Shown: in pieces, positions 55,526 through 64,000 of the stretch
How the letters are laid out: every line of letters begins with the position of its first letter
Numbering within the stretch: position 1 is the stretch's first letter
Translations under genes and position numbers: made by a program
Assembly (NCBI RefSeq): GCF_002003265.1
Contig: NZ_CP019687.1
Location: 3,411,001 to 3,475,000 of the forward strand
Reading direction: 5' to 3'
Origin: Paenibacillus larvae subsp. larvae
GTDB taxonomy: Bacteria > Bacillota > Bacilli > Paenibacillales > NBRC-103111
DNA: 64,000 bases
The notes under the pieces: model-generated
Seen by the model: only the letters and a program-made list of their open reading frames with translations
Databases searched by the model: none
What the model was told of the DNA's origin: nothing

Positions 55526-57095
55526 TTGATCATCAGTATCGACCAGTGGCGCAGTTGGGTATCGGAAGGATTTACAATGCTGCCGTACACAGTCCGTTTT
55601 AAAGCAGAGGTTTCACACCTTCTGACTTGGACAAAAGCCTGGGAACAGACCGGGAACATTTCTTTTGTTTTGGAGAGTGGAAAAGGAGGAAGGTATACTC
55701 TTTTAGGGCTTGCCCCTTGTAAAACTATACAGGGGAAAGGATTCAAATTTCAGGAATCAGAACTGGATAGGGAAGGAAATTGGCAGACGATTGAGGGTAA
55801 CGCTTCCCCTCTTGACGCAGTAAAAGCATGGATAAAGCCTTTTCGTTCCCCGTCTATAGGAGGGCTGCCTAAGTTTGTCGGAGGGTGTGCAGGTTTCTGG
55901 GGATATGACGTAGCCCGTACAATCGAGAACATACCAGATCTGGCCTCTGACGATCTGCCTATTCCTGAATATATGTTTGCCTTATACGACCGGATTTGGG
56001 TATGGGACCATCAAGAAAATGAGGTTTATGCCTGTGTTCATTCATACTGGTCTCAAGATAGCCCGTTAAAGGGAAATGAGAGGGAAGAACTGTTGTATCA
56101 AACATACAGGAAAGCCCAAAGGGCCGCAGAGGAAATGACTGAATTCTGGCGCAGTGTGGAAAAGGTAAATGAGGATTTGGCAGTAAGAAACCGGCGAAAT
56201 TTTTGCAAAGAGACGGCACAGAGTTACTCGGGGGGACAGATGAGGCTTCCATACTTCCCATTCGTCCGGCCTTTGACGAGAAGGCTTTTGTTCATGCCGT
56301 TCGCAGAGTACAGGAATATATCAGTCAAGGGGATGTATTCCAGGTTAATTTATCCGTACGCGGAACCTGTCCGCTTGAGGCACCGCCCGAGGAGATTTAT
56401 GAGTCACTCAGAGTCATTAATCCTTCTCCTTATATGGGACTAATGCGGTTCGGCAGCTTTGCCCTTATATCCGGCTCCCCGGAGCTGCTGGTACAGTTAG
56501 AGGAGGGCAGGCTCCGGACAAGGCCTATAGCCGGAACCAGGCCAAGAGGAGTGACTTCGCAGGAGGATGATGCGCTTGCGGAAGAACTTCTGGCCAATGA
56601 AAAAGAGCGGGCTGAACATGTCATGCTGGTAGATTTGGAAAGAAATGATTTGGGACGGATCTCGCGCTACGGCAGCGTAAAAGTCGACGAGTTTATGGTT
56701 ATCGAGAAGTACTCCCATGTCATGCATATCGTATCGGAAGTAACCGGTGAACTAGCTCCGGGGAAGGATGCATTTGATGTAATTGCCGCAACTTTCCCGG
56801 GAGGTACGATTACCGGAGCTCCAAAAGTGCGCACTATGGAAATTATTGAAGAGTTGGAGCCGGTCCGGCGGGGCCTTATACAGGGTCTATGGGATGGATT
56901 GACTATAACGGAAATATGGAATTTAATATTGTTATACGAACACTGCTTGCAGCCGGGGGGCTTGGACACGTTCAAGCAGGAGCCGGGATTGTTATTGATT
57001 CGGTGCCGGAGCGGGAATACGTGGAATCTCTTAACAAAGCCAAAGCCATGTGGAAAGCTGTTGCTGTAAGCGAAAAAATGAAAAGCCGAGTTTAG
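55526..57095 (+). pseudogene. pabB: Aminodeoxychorismate synthase component I, two frameshifts
   Basis: PabB with PabA aminates chorismate to aminodeoxychorismate for folate. Frame one (to about 56200) gives the N-terminal domain (YTLLGLAPC, GGCAGFWGYD). Frame two (about 56205-56877) gives the chorismate-binding core (FQVNLSVRG, PIAGTRPRG, ERAEHVMLVDLERNDLG, PGGTITGAPK). Frame three (to 57095) gives the end (GWIDYNGNMEFNIVIRTL). One T added to the T5 run at 56200-56204 and one T at 56876-56877 restore family-like joins (NRRNFLQRDG; GLYTGSMGW) and 523 residues. TTG 55526 follows AAAGGGGA. Confidence 0.9.
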
Positions 57096-57132
57096 CAGAG
57101 GGATGAAATATCCATTAGAGGAGGAAGTTGAG

Positions 57133-57705
57133 ATGATTCTTGTTATTGATAATTATGATTCATTTACTTACAACCTGGTACAGTACCTGGGGGAATTGGG
57201 AGAAGACATTATAGTAAAACGCAATGATCAAACGGATGTGACAGAGATCGAAAGGTTAAGTCCCGATCATCTTCTCATCTCTCCCGGCCCTTGTACACCT
57301 AATGAAGCGGGAATCAGTCTGCAGGTCATCGAGCATTTCAAAGGGCGCATTCCGATTTTGGGAGTGTGCCTTGGACACCAGTCTATCGGACAGGTATTTG
57401 GCGGAGAGGTTATAAGGGCTGAACGGCTTATGCACGGCAAAACTTCCCCCGTTTTTCATGATGGCCATACGGTTTTCGAAGGGTTACCTTCTCCTTTTAC
57501 AGCTACCAGATATCATTCATTAATCGTCAAAAAGGAATCCTTGCCGGATTGCCTGGAGATCAGTGCATATACGGAAGAAGGGGAGATCATGGGATTCCGT
57601 CACAAAGAGTTCCCGATTGAAGGCGTTCAGTTTCACCCGGAATCCATTATTACAGATCATGGCCATCAATTGCTTCGTAATTTTCTAAAATATGAGAAAG
57701 TATAA
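57133..57705 (+). CDS. pabA: Aminodeoxychorismate / anthranilate synthase glutaminase
   Basis: This is the class I glutamine amidotransferase that supplies ammonia to PabB and, in Bacillus, also to TrpE. The 190-residue protein has the catalytic Cys79 in [10 protein letters not shown], the His/Glu pair in VQFHPESI, and the oxyanion loop [13 protein letters not shown] 57133 follows GAGGAGG; a frame from 57103 extends upstream without a site. It sits between broken pabB and pabC. Confidence 0.95.
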   Translation: MILVIDNYDSFTYNLVQYLGELGEDIIVKRNDQTDVTEIERLSPDHLLISPGPCTPNEAGISLQVIEHFKGRIPILGVCLGHQSIGQVFGGEVIRAERLMHGKTSPVFHDGHTVFEGLPSPFTATRYHSLIVKKESLPDCLEISAYTEEGEIMGFRHKEFPIEGVQFHPESIITDHGHQLLRNFLKYEKV

Positions 57706-57775
57706 TGGAGGATCCCTTTCATGGTAAAGACTTCTCCTCTTGAACCGGACCGCCAAAACTGGGAGTGGAACATCT

Positions 57776-58651
57776 ATGTATATAAGCGTCAATGGTCACC
57801 TGTGTGACGAAAAAGAAGCCGTGGTCTCCGTTTATGATCACGGCCTTCTCTACGGAATGGGGTTATTCGAAACTTTCCGTACCTATAAAGGGATGCCATT
57901 TTTACTGAATGAACATTTGGACAGGCTTCGACAAGGTTGTCGGGATTTGGGGATTGATTTTGAACCTGATGCCGAAAGAATAAACCGGCAAATTTCACTC
58001 TTGTTGGACAAGAACCGTCTGCAGGATGCGTATTTTCGCTATACAATTACAGCAGGTATAGAGATGCTGGGCCTTCCCTCCACCAATTACAGTCATCCGA
58101 CCGAAATAATGTATATAAAACAGCTTCCGCCGTTAACCGGCAAATTAATAGAAGAGGGGAAATCACTGCAGCTGCTCAAGCTGCCGAGGAATACCCCTGA
58201 AGGACTTGCAAGATATAAGTCTTTGCATTACATGAATACCATTCTCGGTAAAAAAGAGATGAGTCAGTATCCCTGGGCACGGAATGCTGAGGGACTGATG
58301 CTTACGGAAGAAGGATATATAGCGGAAGGGCTTGTAAACAACATCTTCTTTATTTTGGATGGAACTTGCCACACTCCCTCGGCAGATACGGGAATTTTGA
58401 CAGGAATTACGCGCAGGTTTGTGATGAATCTTGCAGAACAGGCGGGAATGAATGTCTGTGAGGGATTGTATACATGGCACGATTTGCTGGAAGCAGAAGA
58501 AATTTTGATAACCAATTCCATCCAGGGAATTGTCCCGATTATCCGTTTATACCTGCCGACTGGTGAATGTCATATGGTGTCGGCCGGTGATGCGGGAATA
58601 ATGACAAAACAGCTTCAGAAGATGTATCATCAACAGACAGGAAGTGAGTAA
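57776..58651 (+). CDS. pabC: Aminodeoxychorismate lyase
   Basis: PabC removes pyruvate from aminodeoxychorismate to give p-aminobenzoate, using PLP. The 291-residue fold-type IV protein has VYDHGLLYG with the family Asp-His-Gly, the PLP Lys in YKSLHYMNTILGKKE, the Glu in EGLVNNIFF and the SQ-equivalent TNSIQGI. ATG 57776 gives the family's M-x-I-x-VNG start behind GGGAGTGG; earlier in-frame TTG at 57740 is less likely. A 28-codon frame from an ATG at 57721 with GGAGG upstream overlaps in another frame. Confidence 0.92.
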   Translation: MYISVNGHLCDEKEAVVSVYDHGLLYGMGLFETFRTYKGMPFLLNEHLDRLRQGCRDLGIDFEPDAERINRQISLLLDKNRLQDAYFRYTITAGIEMLGLPSTNYSHPTEIMYIKQLPPLTGKLIEEGKSLQLLKLPRNTPEGLARYKSLHYMNTILGKKEMSQYPWARNAEGLMLTEEGYIAEGLVNNIFFILDGTCHTPSADTGILTGITRRFVMNLAEQAGMNVCEGLYTWHDLLEAEEILITNSIQGIVPIIRLYLPTGECHMVSAGDAGIMTKQLQKMYHQQTGSE

Positions 58652-58653
58652 GA

Positions 58654-59481
58654 GTGACAGCAATCGCCTATCAAGATAAAAAATTGGAATTTGGCGAAAG
58701 AACACTGATTATGGGGATTTTAAATGTCACGCCGGATTCTTTCTCCGACGGGGGCAATTACATTCAACTGGATCAGGCCGTTCTGAGGGCGAAGCAGATG
58801 GTGGAGGAAGGGGCTGACATCATCGATATAGGCGGGGAATCTACGAGGCCGGACTCTAAGGAGGTTTCTCTGGAAGAGGAGCTCAGACGTATAATACCTG
58901 TTATTGAGCGGCTATCGAAAGAAGTAAGCGTTCCGCTTTCTGTCGATACTTATAAAGCTGAGGTAGCCCGGCAATGCCTAGAGGCGGGAGCCCATCTTAT
59001 CAACGATGTATGGGGAGCCCGAAAGGAGCCGGAGATGGCAGAGGTCGCTGCCCGGTATGGCTGTCCGATTGTACTGATGCACAATCGGACAGAAATAGAC
59101 TATACGGATTTTGTACACGATGTGCTTAGTGATCTGAAGGAGACGGTAAGGCTTGCCAAACAGGCTGGAGTAAAGGATGAGCAGATTATTCTTGACCCCG
59201 GAATCGGATTTGCCAAGACCAGAGAGCATAACTTGCAATTAATGAATTATTTGACCGAGATCCGCCAGTTGGGGTACCCTGTTCTTCTTGGGACTTCAAG
59301 AAAGAGCATGATATGGAAGACTCTTGATCTTGCGCCCACTGATGTGGTGGAAGGGACGGCCGCCACCGTCACGTTGGGGATCTACCAGGGGTGCGAGATC
59401 ATGAGGGTACATGACGTCAAAGAAATGAGACGCGTTGCCGACATGACGGACGCCATTGTGAAACATCGAAATAAAAAATAA
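58654..59481 (+). CDS. folP: Dihydropteroate synthase
   Basis: FolP (Sul) joins p-aminobenzoate to the pterin pyrophosphate; it is the sulfonamide target. The 275-residue TIM-barrel protein has GILNVTPDSFSDGG (21-34), the GGESTRPDS loop and LGTSRKSM. GTG 58654 is two bases after the pabC stop. Order pabC-folP-folB-folK is as in B. subtilis. Confidence 0.95.
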   Translation: MTAIAYQDKKLEFGERTLIMGILNVTPDSFSDGGNYIQLDQAVLRAKQMVEEGADIIDIGGESTRPDSKEVSLEEELRRIIPVIERLSKEVSVPLSVDTYKAEVARQCLEAGAHLINDVWGARKEPEMAEVAARYGCPIVLMHNRTEIDYTDFVHDVLSDLKETVRLAKQAGVKDEQIILDPGIGFAKTREHNLQLMNYLTEIRQLGYPVLLGTSRKSMIWKTLDLAPTDVVEGTAATVTLGIYQGCEIMRVHDVKEMRRVADMTDAIVKHRNKK

Positions 59482-59510
59482 AATGGCGAACCATAAGGAG
59501 TGGACCGAAC

Positions 59511-59876
59511 ATGGATAAACTGACACTGAAAGGTGTTGAATTTTATGGAAATCACGGTGTTTTTTCCGAAGAAAACAGGTTGGGCCAGCGGTTTTATGTC
59601 GATTTGGAAATGTTACTTAACCTGCGAAAAGCGGGGCAAACCGACAATGTCGAAGATTCGGTCAATTACGCTGAAGTGTATGAAGTCATAAAGGCTATTG
59701 TCGAAAAGCAGACATTTAAGCTGATTGAGACACTGGCAGAACATATTGCATCTGGCGTTTTAGAAACTTATACTAGTATCCATGAAGTGACTGTCCGGGT
59801 AACAAAACCTCATCCGCCTTTTGATATTCATTTTGAAGGTGTGGCCGTGGAGATAACCCGGAAAAGAGAGGCCTGA
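59511..59876 (+). CDS. folB: Dihydroneopterin aldolase
   Basis: FolB splits glycolaldehyde from dihydroneopterin. The 121-residue protein of the T-fold has FYGNHGVFSEE with the pterin site, DSVNYAEVYE and the C-terminal VTKPHPPFDIHFEGVAVEI with the catalytic Lys. The ATG follows AAGGAGTGG. Its stop is 18 bp before the folK start I prefer. Confidence 0.95.
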   Translation: MDKLTLKGVEFYGNHGVFSEENRLGQRFYVDLEMLLNLRKAGQTDNVEDSVNYAEVYEVIKAIVEKQTFKLIETLAEHIASGVLETYTSIHEVTVRVTKPHPPFDIHFEGVAVEITRKREA

Positions 59877-59893
59877 AGGAGGTGGAACCAAAG

Positions 59894-60415
59894 GTGGTAG
59901 AAGCCTATGTGGGCCTTGGTTCCAATTTTGGAGACCGGGAGTCCTTTTTACAGCAGGCCGTTTCAAAGCTAGACAGCCATCCTCACATTTCCGTCATCGC
60001 AAGTTCCAGTATTTTTGAGACGGAACCGGTGGGATATTTGGATCAGGATTCATTTTTGAATATGGTTATTCAAATGGATACTTCCCTGGAGCCCGAACCG
60101 CTTTTGGATACCTTGCTGGCCATAGAGAAGGAGTTGGGTAGAACCAGGGAAATCAGGTGGGGACCCAGAACAATTGACCTTGATTTGCTGCTGTATGGCA
60201 GGGAATCGATAAACACACCTACACTTACCGTTCCTCATCCCCGGATGACAGAACGGGCTTTTGTGATGGTACCGCTAGTAGAACTTGTTCACCGCAGCCA
60301 AGACGCTTTATTTGCATCCTTGACAGAACAGTTGGAGAAACTGGAAGGAAAGGAAGGCGTTACGCTATGGAAAAAGACGCAGTTGCTCAAAGAATCCGGG
60401 CTTTTCGCAAATTAA
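59894..60415 (+). CDS. folK: 2-amino-4-hydroxy-6-hydroxymethyldihydropteridine pyrophosphokinase
   Basis: FolK pyrophosphorylates the pterin for FolP. The 173-residue protein has GLGSNFGDRE near the start and RWGPRTIDLDLLLYG with the two metal-binding Asp. GTG 59894 is preferred over GTG 59882, because AAGGAGG (59877-59883) is then about ten bases away rather than overlapping, and the start matches the family. Its last 49 bp overlap the next gene. Confidence 0.92.
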   Translation: MVEAYVGLGSNFGDRESFLQQAVSKLDSHPHISVIASSSIFETEPVGYLDQDSFLNMVIQMDTSLEPEPLLDTLLAIEKELGRTREIRWGPRTIDLDLLLYGRESINTPTLTVPHPRMTERAFVMVPLVELVHRSQDALFASLTEQLEKLEGKEGVTLWKKTQLLKESGLFAN

Positions 60416-60579
60416 AGGGATACACCCAGAATGAACTGGCTGATGAAATTGGAGTATCCATTTCTGTTTTGGGCTCCATTGAGCGGGGGACCCGCAGCGC
60501 AGACCTGAAGATTCTGCAAAAAATTTCGGATGTGCTTAAAATTGAGCTTGAGGAGCTGCATGTAACCTCAGCGAGATAA
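60367..60579 (+). CDS. Small XRE-family HTH regulator (YazB-like)
   Basis: The 70-residue protein is a single Cro/C1-type helix-turn-helix domain (AQRIRAFRKLKGYTQNELA, then VSISVLGSIERG, about 7-62) and little else. It sits at the yazB position between folK and dusB and overlaps folK by 49 bp in another frame. A GGAAGGCG site is about eight bases upstream. Targets are unknown; control of the folate operon is possible. Confidence 0.9.
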   Translation: MEKDAVAQRIRAFRKLKGYTQNELADEIGVSISVLGSIERGTRSADLKILQKISDVLKIELEELHVTSAR

Positions 60580-60596
60580 GGAGGAAATTAGCAGTC

Positions 60597-61613
60597 ATGC
60601 TTAAAATAGGCAACGTCGTTGCACCCAACAACGTGGTTTTGGCACCTATGGCGGGTGTCTGCAATCCTGCATTCCGGCTGATCGCCAAGGAATTCGGCTG
60701 CGGACTCGTCTGTGCTGAGATGGTCAGCGACAAAGCCATTGTTCACGGAAACAGCCGGACCATGGAAATGCTCTATGTGGACGAGCGGGAGAAACCGCTG
60801 AGCCTTCAAATATTTGGCGGGGACAAAGAAACGCTGGTCGCTGCCGCGAAATACGTAGATTTGAATACAAACGCGGACATTATTGACATCAATATGGGAT
60901 GCCCGGTTCCGAAGGTAACCAAATGTGATGCAGGAGCACGGTGGTTGCTGGATCCGCAGAAAATCGAAGAGATGGTATCAGCTGTTGTCGAAGTAGTAAG
61001 CAAGCCGGTTACAGTTAAAATGCGTATGGGGTGGGATTCTGAACATATTTATGCTGTACGGAATGCCCAGGCGGTTGAGCGCGCGGGAGGAAGCGCCGTC
61101 AGCTTACACGGCCGTACCCGCGAGCAGCTTTATACTGGAACGGCGAATTGGGACATTATTCGTGAGGTAAAACAATCCATCTCCATACCGTTAATCGGGA
61201 ACGGGGATGTAGTAACTCCTGAAGATGCCAAACGTATGCTGGAAGAAACCGGCTGCGACGGGGTTATGATCGGAAGGGGAGCGCTTGGAAATCCCTGGAT
61301 GCTTTACCGGACAGTCCATTATCTGACGGAAGGTGAACTGCTTCCCGAGCCCGGTGTGCGGGAGAAAATGCGCATTGCCATTCTGCACATGGACAGATTG
61401 GTCAAGCTTAAAGGTGAAAAAGTGGCGGTTAAGGAAATGCGTAAGCATCTCGCTTGGTATTTAAAAGGGCTTAAGGGATCTGCCCGAGTAAAAGATCAGG
61501 TGATGGAGAAGACTACGCGGGATGAAATGGTCCGTATCCTTACAGATTTCGCCAATCAGGTAGAAAGCATGGAGGCAAATGCGGCGTCTGCCGAAAATTC
61601 GATTCTTCATTAA
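60597..61613 (+). CDS. dusB: tRNA-dihydrouridine synthase DusB
   Basis: Dus enzymes reduce specific uridines in tRNA with FMN and NADPH. The 338-residue protein has VLAPMAGVCNPAFR (15-28), the NMGCP motif with its active-site region CPVPKV, KMRMGWD, SLHGRTREQ and GNGDV. The ATG at 60597 is 17 bp after yazB, behind AAGGAGG. It is the yacF position of B. subtilis. Confidence 0.95.
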   Translation: MLKIGNVVAPNNVVLAPMAGVCNPAFRLIAKEFGCGLVCAEMVSDKAIVHGNSRTMEMLYVDEREKPLSLQIFGGDKETLVAAAKYVDLNTNADIIDINMGCPVPKVTKCDAGARWLLDPQKIEEMVSAVVEVVSKPVTVKMRMGWDSEHIYAVRNAQAVERAGGSAVSLHGRTREQLYTGTANWDIIREVKQSISIPLIGNGDVVTPEDAKRMLEETGCDGVMIGRGALGNPWMLYRTVHYLTEGELLPEPGVREKMRIAILHMDRLVKLKGEKVAVKEMRKHLAWYLKGLKGSARVKDQVMEKTTRDEMVRILTDFANQVESMEANAASAENSILH

Positions 61614-61635
61614 ATTCCGCTCATGTTGGGTTTCA

Positions 61636-61664
61636 TTGACATTTGAAAAAGGTTTTAATATAAT
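61636..61664 (+). promoter_or_regulatory. SigA promoter of greA
   Basis: TTGACA (61636) and TATAAT (61659), both perfect, are 17 bp apart. Transcription would start near 61671, giving a leader of about 215 nt. Confidence 0.92.
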
Positions 61665-61712
61665 CAGTCAAAGTACAGATGAGTCAAACATAAATTTTGA
61701 TACAAAACCCAT

Positions 61713-61846
61713 ATATCTCCCCCTTTTGTGAGCAGGTTCTGTTGGCGGAAGGGGGCGATATAATATATTAAATTAAGTGAATTCATACTTCTTGAATCAA
61801 CATGCCGGAAGGGTTTTAGAGCGGTTACAAAAATGATTTGATTCAA
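61713..61846 (+). promoter_or_regulatory. Structured greA leader RNA
   Basis: Two inverted repeats lie in the leader. ATATC-t-CCCCCTT (61713) pairs with AAGGGGG-c-GATAT (61749), 12 of 13 bp with a 23-nt loop. TTGAATCAA (61792) pairs perfectly with TTGATTCAA (61838). No T run follows the first hairpin. Function unknown; it matches no riboswitch or T-box I recognise. Confidence 0.55.
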
Positions 61847-61886
61847 CGATATGAAAATTTTTCACACGACGGGAGATAGGTTGGAA

Positions 61887-62363
61887 ATGAGTGAAAAAGA
61901 GGTTATCCTTACCCAAGAAGGTTTATCCAAATTGGAAAATGAGCTGGATCATCTAAAGTCTGTGAAACGGCGCGAGGTCGCAGAGAGAATTAAAGTGGCC
62001 ATCGGTTATGGTGATATTAGTGAAAACTCAGAGTACGAGGATGCCAAAAATGAACAGGCTTTTATTGAGGGCCGTATCATCACCCTGGAAAAAATGCTTC
62101 GCAATGCCCGCATTATTAATAGCGATGACGTCGATACAGACACTGTAAGTGTGGGTTCAACTGTAACAATGAAAGATCTGGAATTCGGAGATACTGTCGA
62201 ATATACCATTGTAGGCACTGCGGAATCCGATCCTTTTCTTAACAAAATTTCGAACGAAAGCCCTGTAGGCAAAGCGATCCTGGGTAAACAAAAGGGTGCC
62301 ATCGTAGATGTAAACGTTCCTGCAGGAGTCATTAAGTACGAAATTATCGATATTAAAAAGTAA
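61887..62363 (+). CDS. greA: Transcript cleavage factor GreA
   Basis: GreA rescues backtracked RNA polymerase by stimulating cleavage of the RNA 3' end. The 158-residue protein has the N-terminal coiled coil with the acidic tip ([16 protein letters not shown], about 38-53) and the C-terminal FKBP-like domain (KAILGKQKG). ATG 61887 gives the family's start; an ATG 36 bp upstream (61851) has no site. It is placed before lysS, a common Paenibacillus layout but not the B. subtilis one. Confidence 0.94.
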   Translation: MSEKEVILTQEGLSKLENELDHLKSVKRREVAERIKVAIGYGDISENSEYEDAKNEQAFIEGRIITLEKMLRNARIINSDDVDTDTVSVGSTVTMKDLEFGDTVEYTIVGTAESDPFLNKISNESPVGKAILGKQKGAIVDVNVPAGVIKYEIIDIKK

Positions 62364-62384
62364 CAAGCGGATTATGGATTATGA

Positions 62385-63986
<1,602 letters not shown>

Positions 63987-64000
63987 CTTTTCCGATCATG

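Noticed and set aside
57721-57807. 28-codon frame (MVKTSPLEPDRQNW...) overlapping the pabC start, with GGAGG upstream
   Set aside because: It could hint at another frameshift or a leader peptide, but PabC is complete from 57776 with a family-like start, so no extra gene is called.

Overview
The window is a stretch of chromosome from an endospore-forming Firmicute close to its replication origin. Gene content and order follow the Bacillus subtilis csfB-to-lysS block almost gene for gene, but with Paenibacillaceae-type features: nadA-nadB-nadC beside coaX, greA before lysS, an HD-phosphohydrolase gene beside abrB, and ecsAB next to tatD. I infer a Paenibacillus, with the AT-leaning composition and decayed genes compatible with a P. 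larvae-like genome. The species is not provable from the sequence alone.

Layout. Positions 1-1552 are the 3' end of an rRNA operon: partial 23S, a spacer with a 57-bp direct repeat, 5S and a terminator. Positions 1.7-9.7 kb carry a membrane protein gene (minus strand), gin, an ornithine/lysine/arginine decarboxylase-type gene, tmk, darA, yaaR, holB, ricT, yabA, trmN6 and rsmI. Positions 9.7-14.5 kb hold abrB (minus) under Spo0A boxes, an HD phosphohydrolase, tatD, and ecsA-ecsB (minus). Positions 14.7-24.8 kb hold a c-di-AMP riboswitch and yabE, rnmV, rsmA, yabG, veg, sspF, ispE, purR (frameshifted), ridA, spoVG, glmU and ctc. Positions 24.8-26.2 kb are a small AT-rich accessory patch next to where prs would be expected, with a 57-aa membrane peptide, a secreted protein and a convergent small protein. 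Positions 26.2-43.3 kb run pth, fin, mfd, a PrsA-type foldase, spoVT, yabM, mazG, hup, rqcP, yabP, yabQ, divIC, yabR, spoIIE, yabS (frameshifted) and yabT. Positions 43.3-54.8 kb run tilS, hpt, ftsH, nadA, nadB, nadC, coaX, hslO, a second PpiC foldase and cysK. Positions 54.8-64 kb hold a decayed intergenic region, pabB (two frameshifts), pabA, pabC, folP, folB, folK, a small XRE regulator, dusB, greA and lysS.

How the genes work together. Three themes recur. Sporulation control is dense: Spo0A boxes at abrB and spoIIE; near-consensus SigF promoters at the anti-sigma genes gin and fin; SigH, SigG and SigK promoters at spoVG, sspF and yabG. Cofactor synthesis is complete apart from pabB damage: NAD (nadABC), folate (pabBAC-folPBK) and CoA (coaX). 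RNA and translation maintenance is spread throughout: rnmV, rsmA, rsmI, trmN6, tilS, dusB, rqcP, pth, greA and lysS.

Points needing attention. Three genes (purR, yabS, pabB) are broken by four apparent single-base losses, three of them in homopolymer runs, a pattern that fits sequencing error as well as real decay. prs is absent between glmU and ctc. Several leaders (ctc, yabE, pabB, greA, yabS) carry structures that look regulatory. I found no CRISPR array, prophage or complete insertion sequence.
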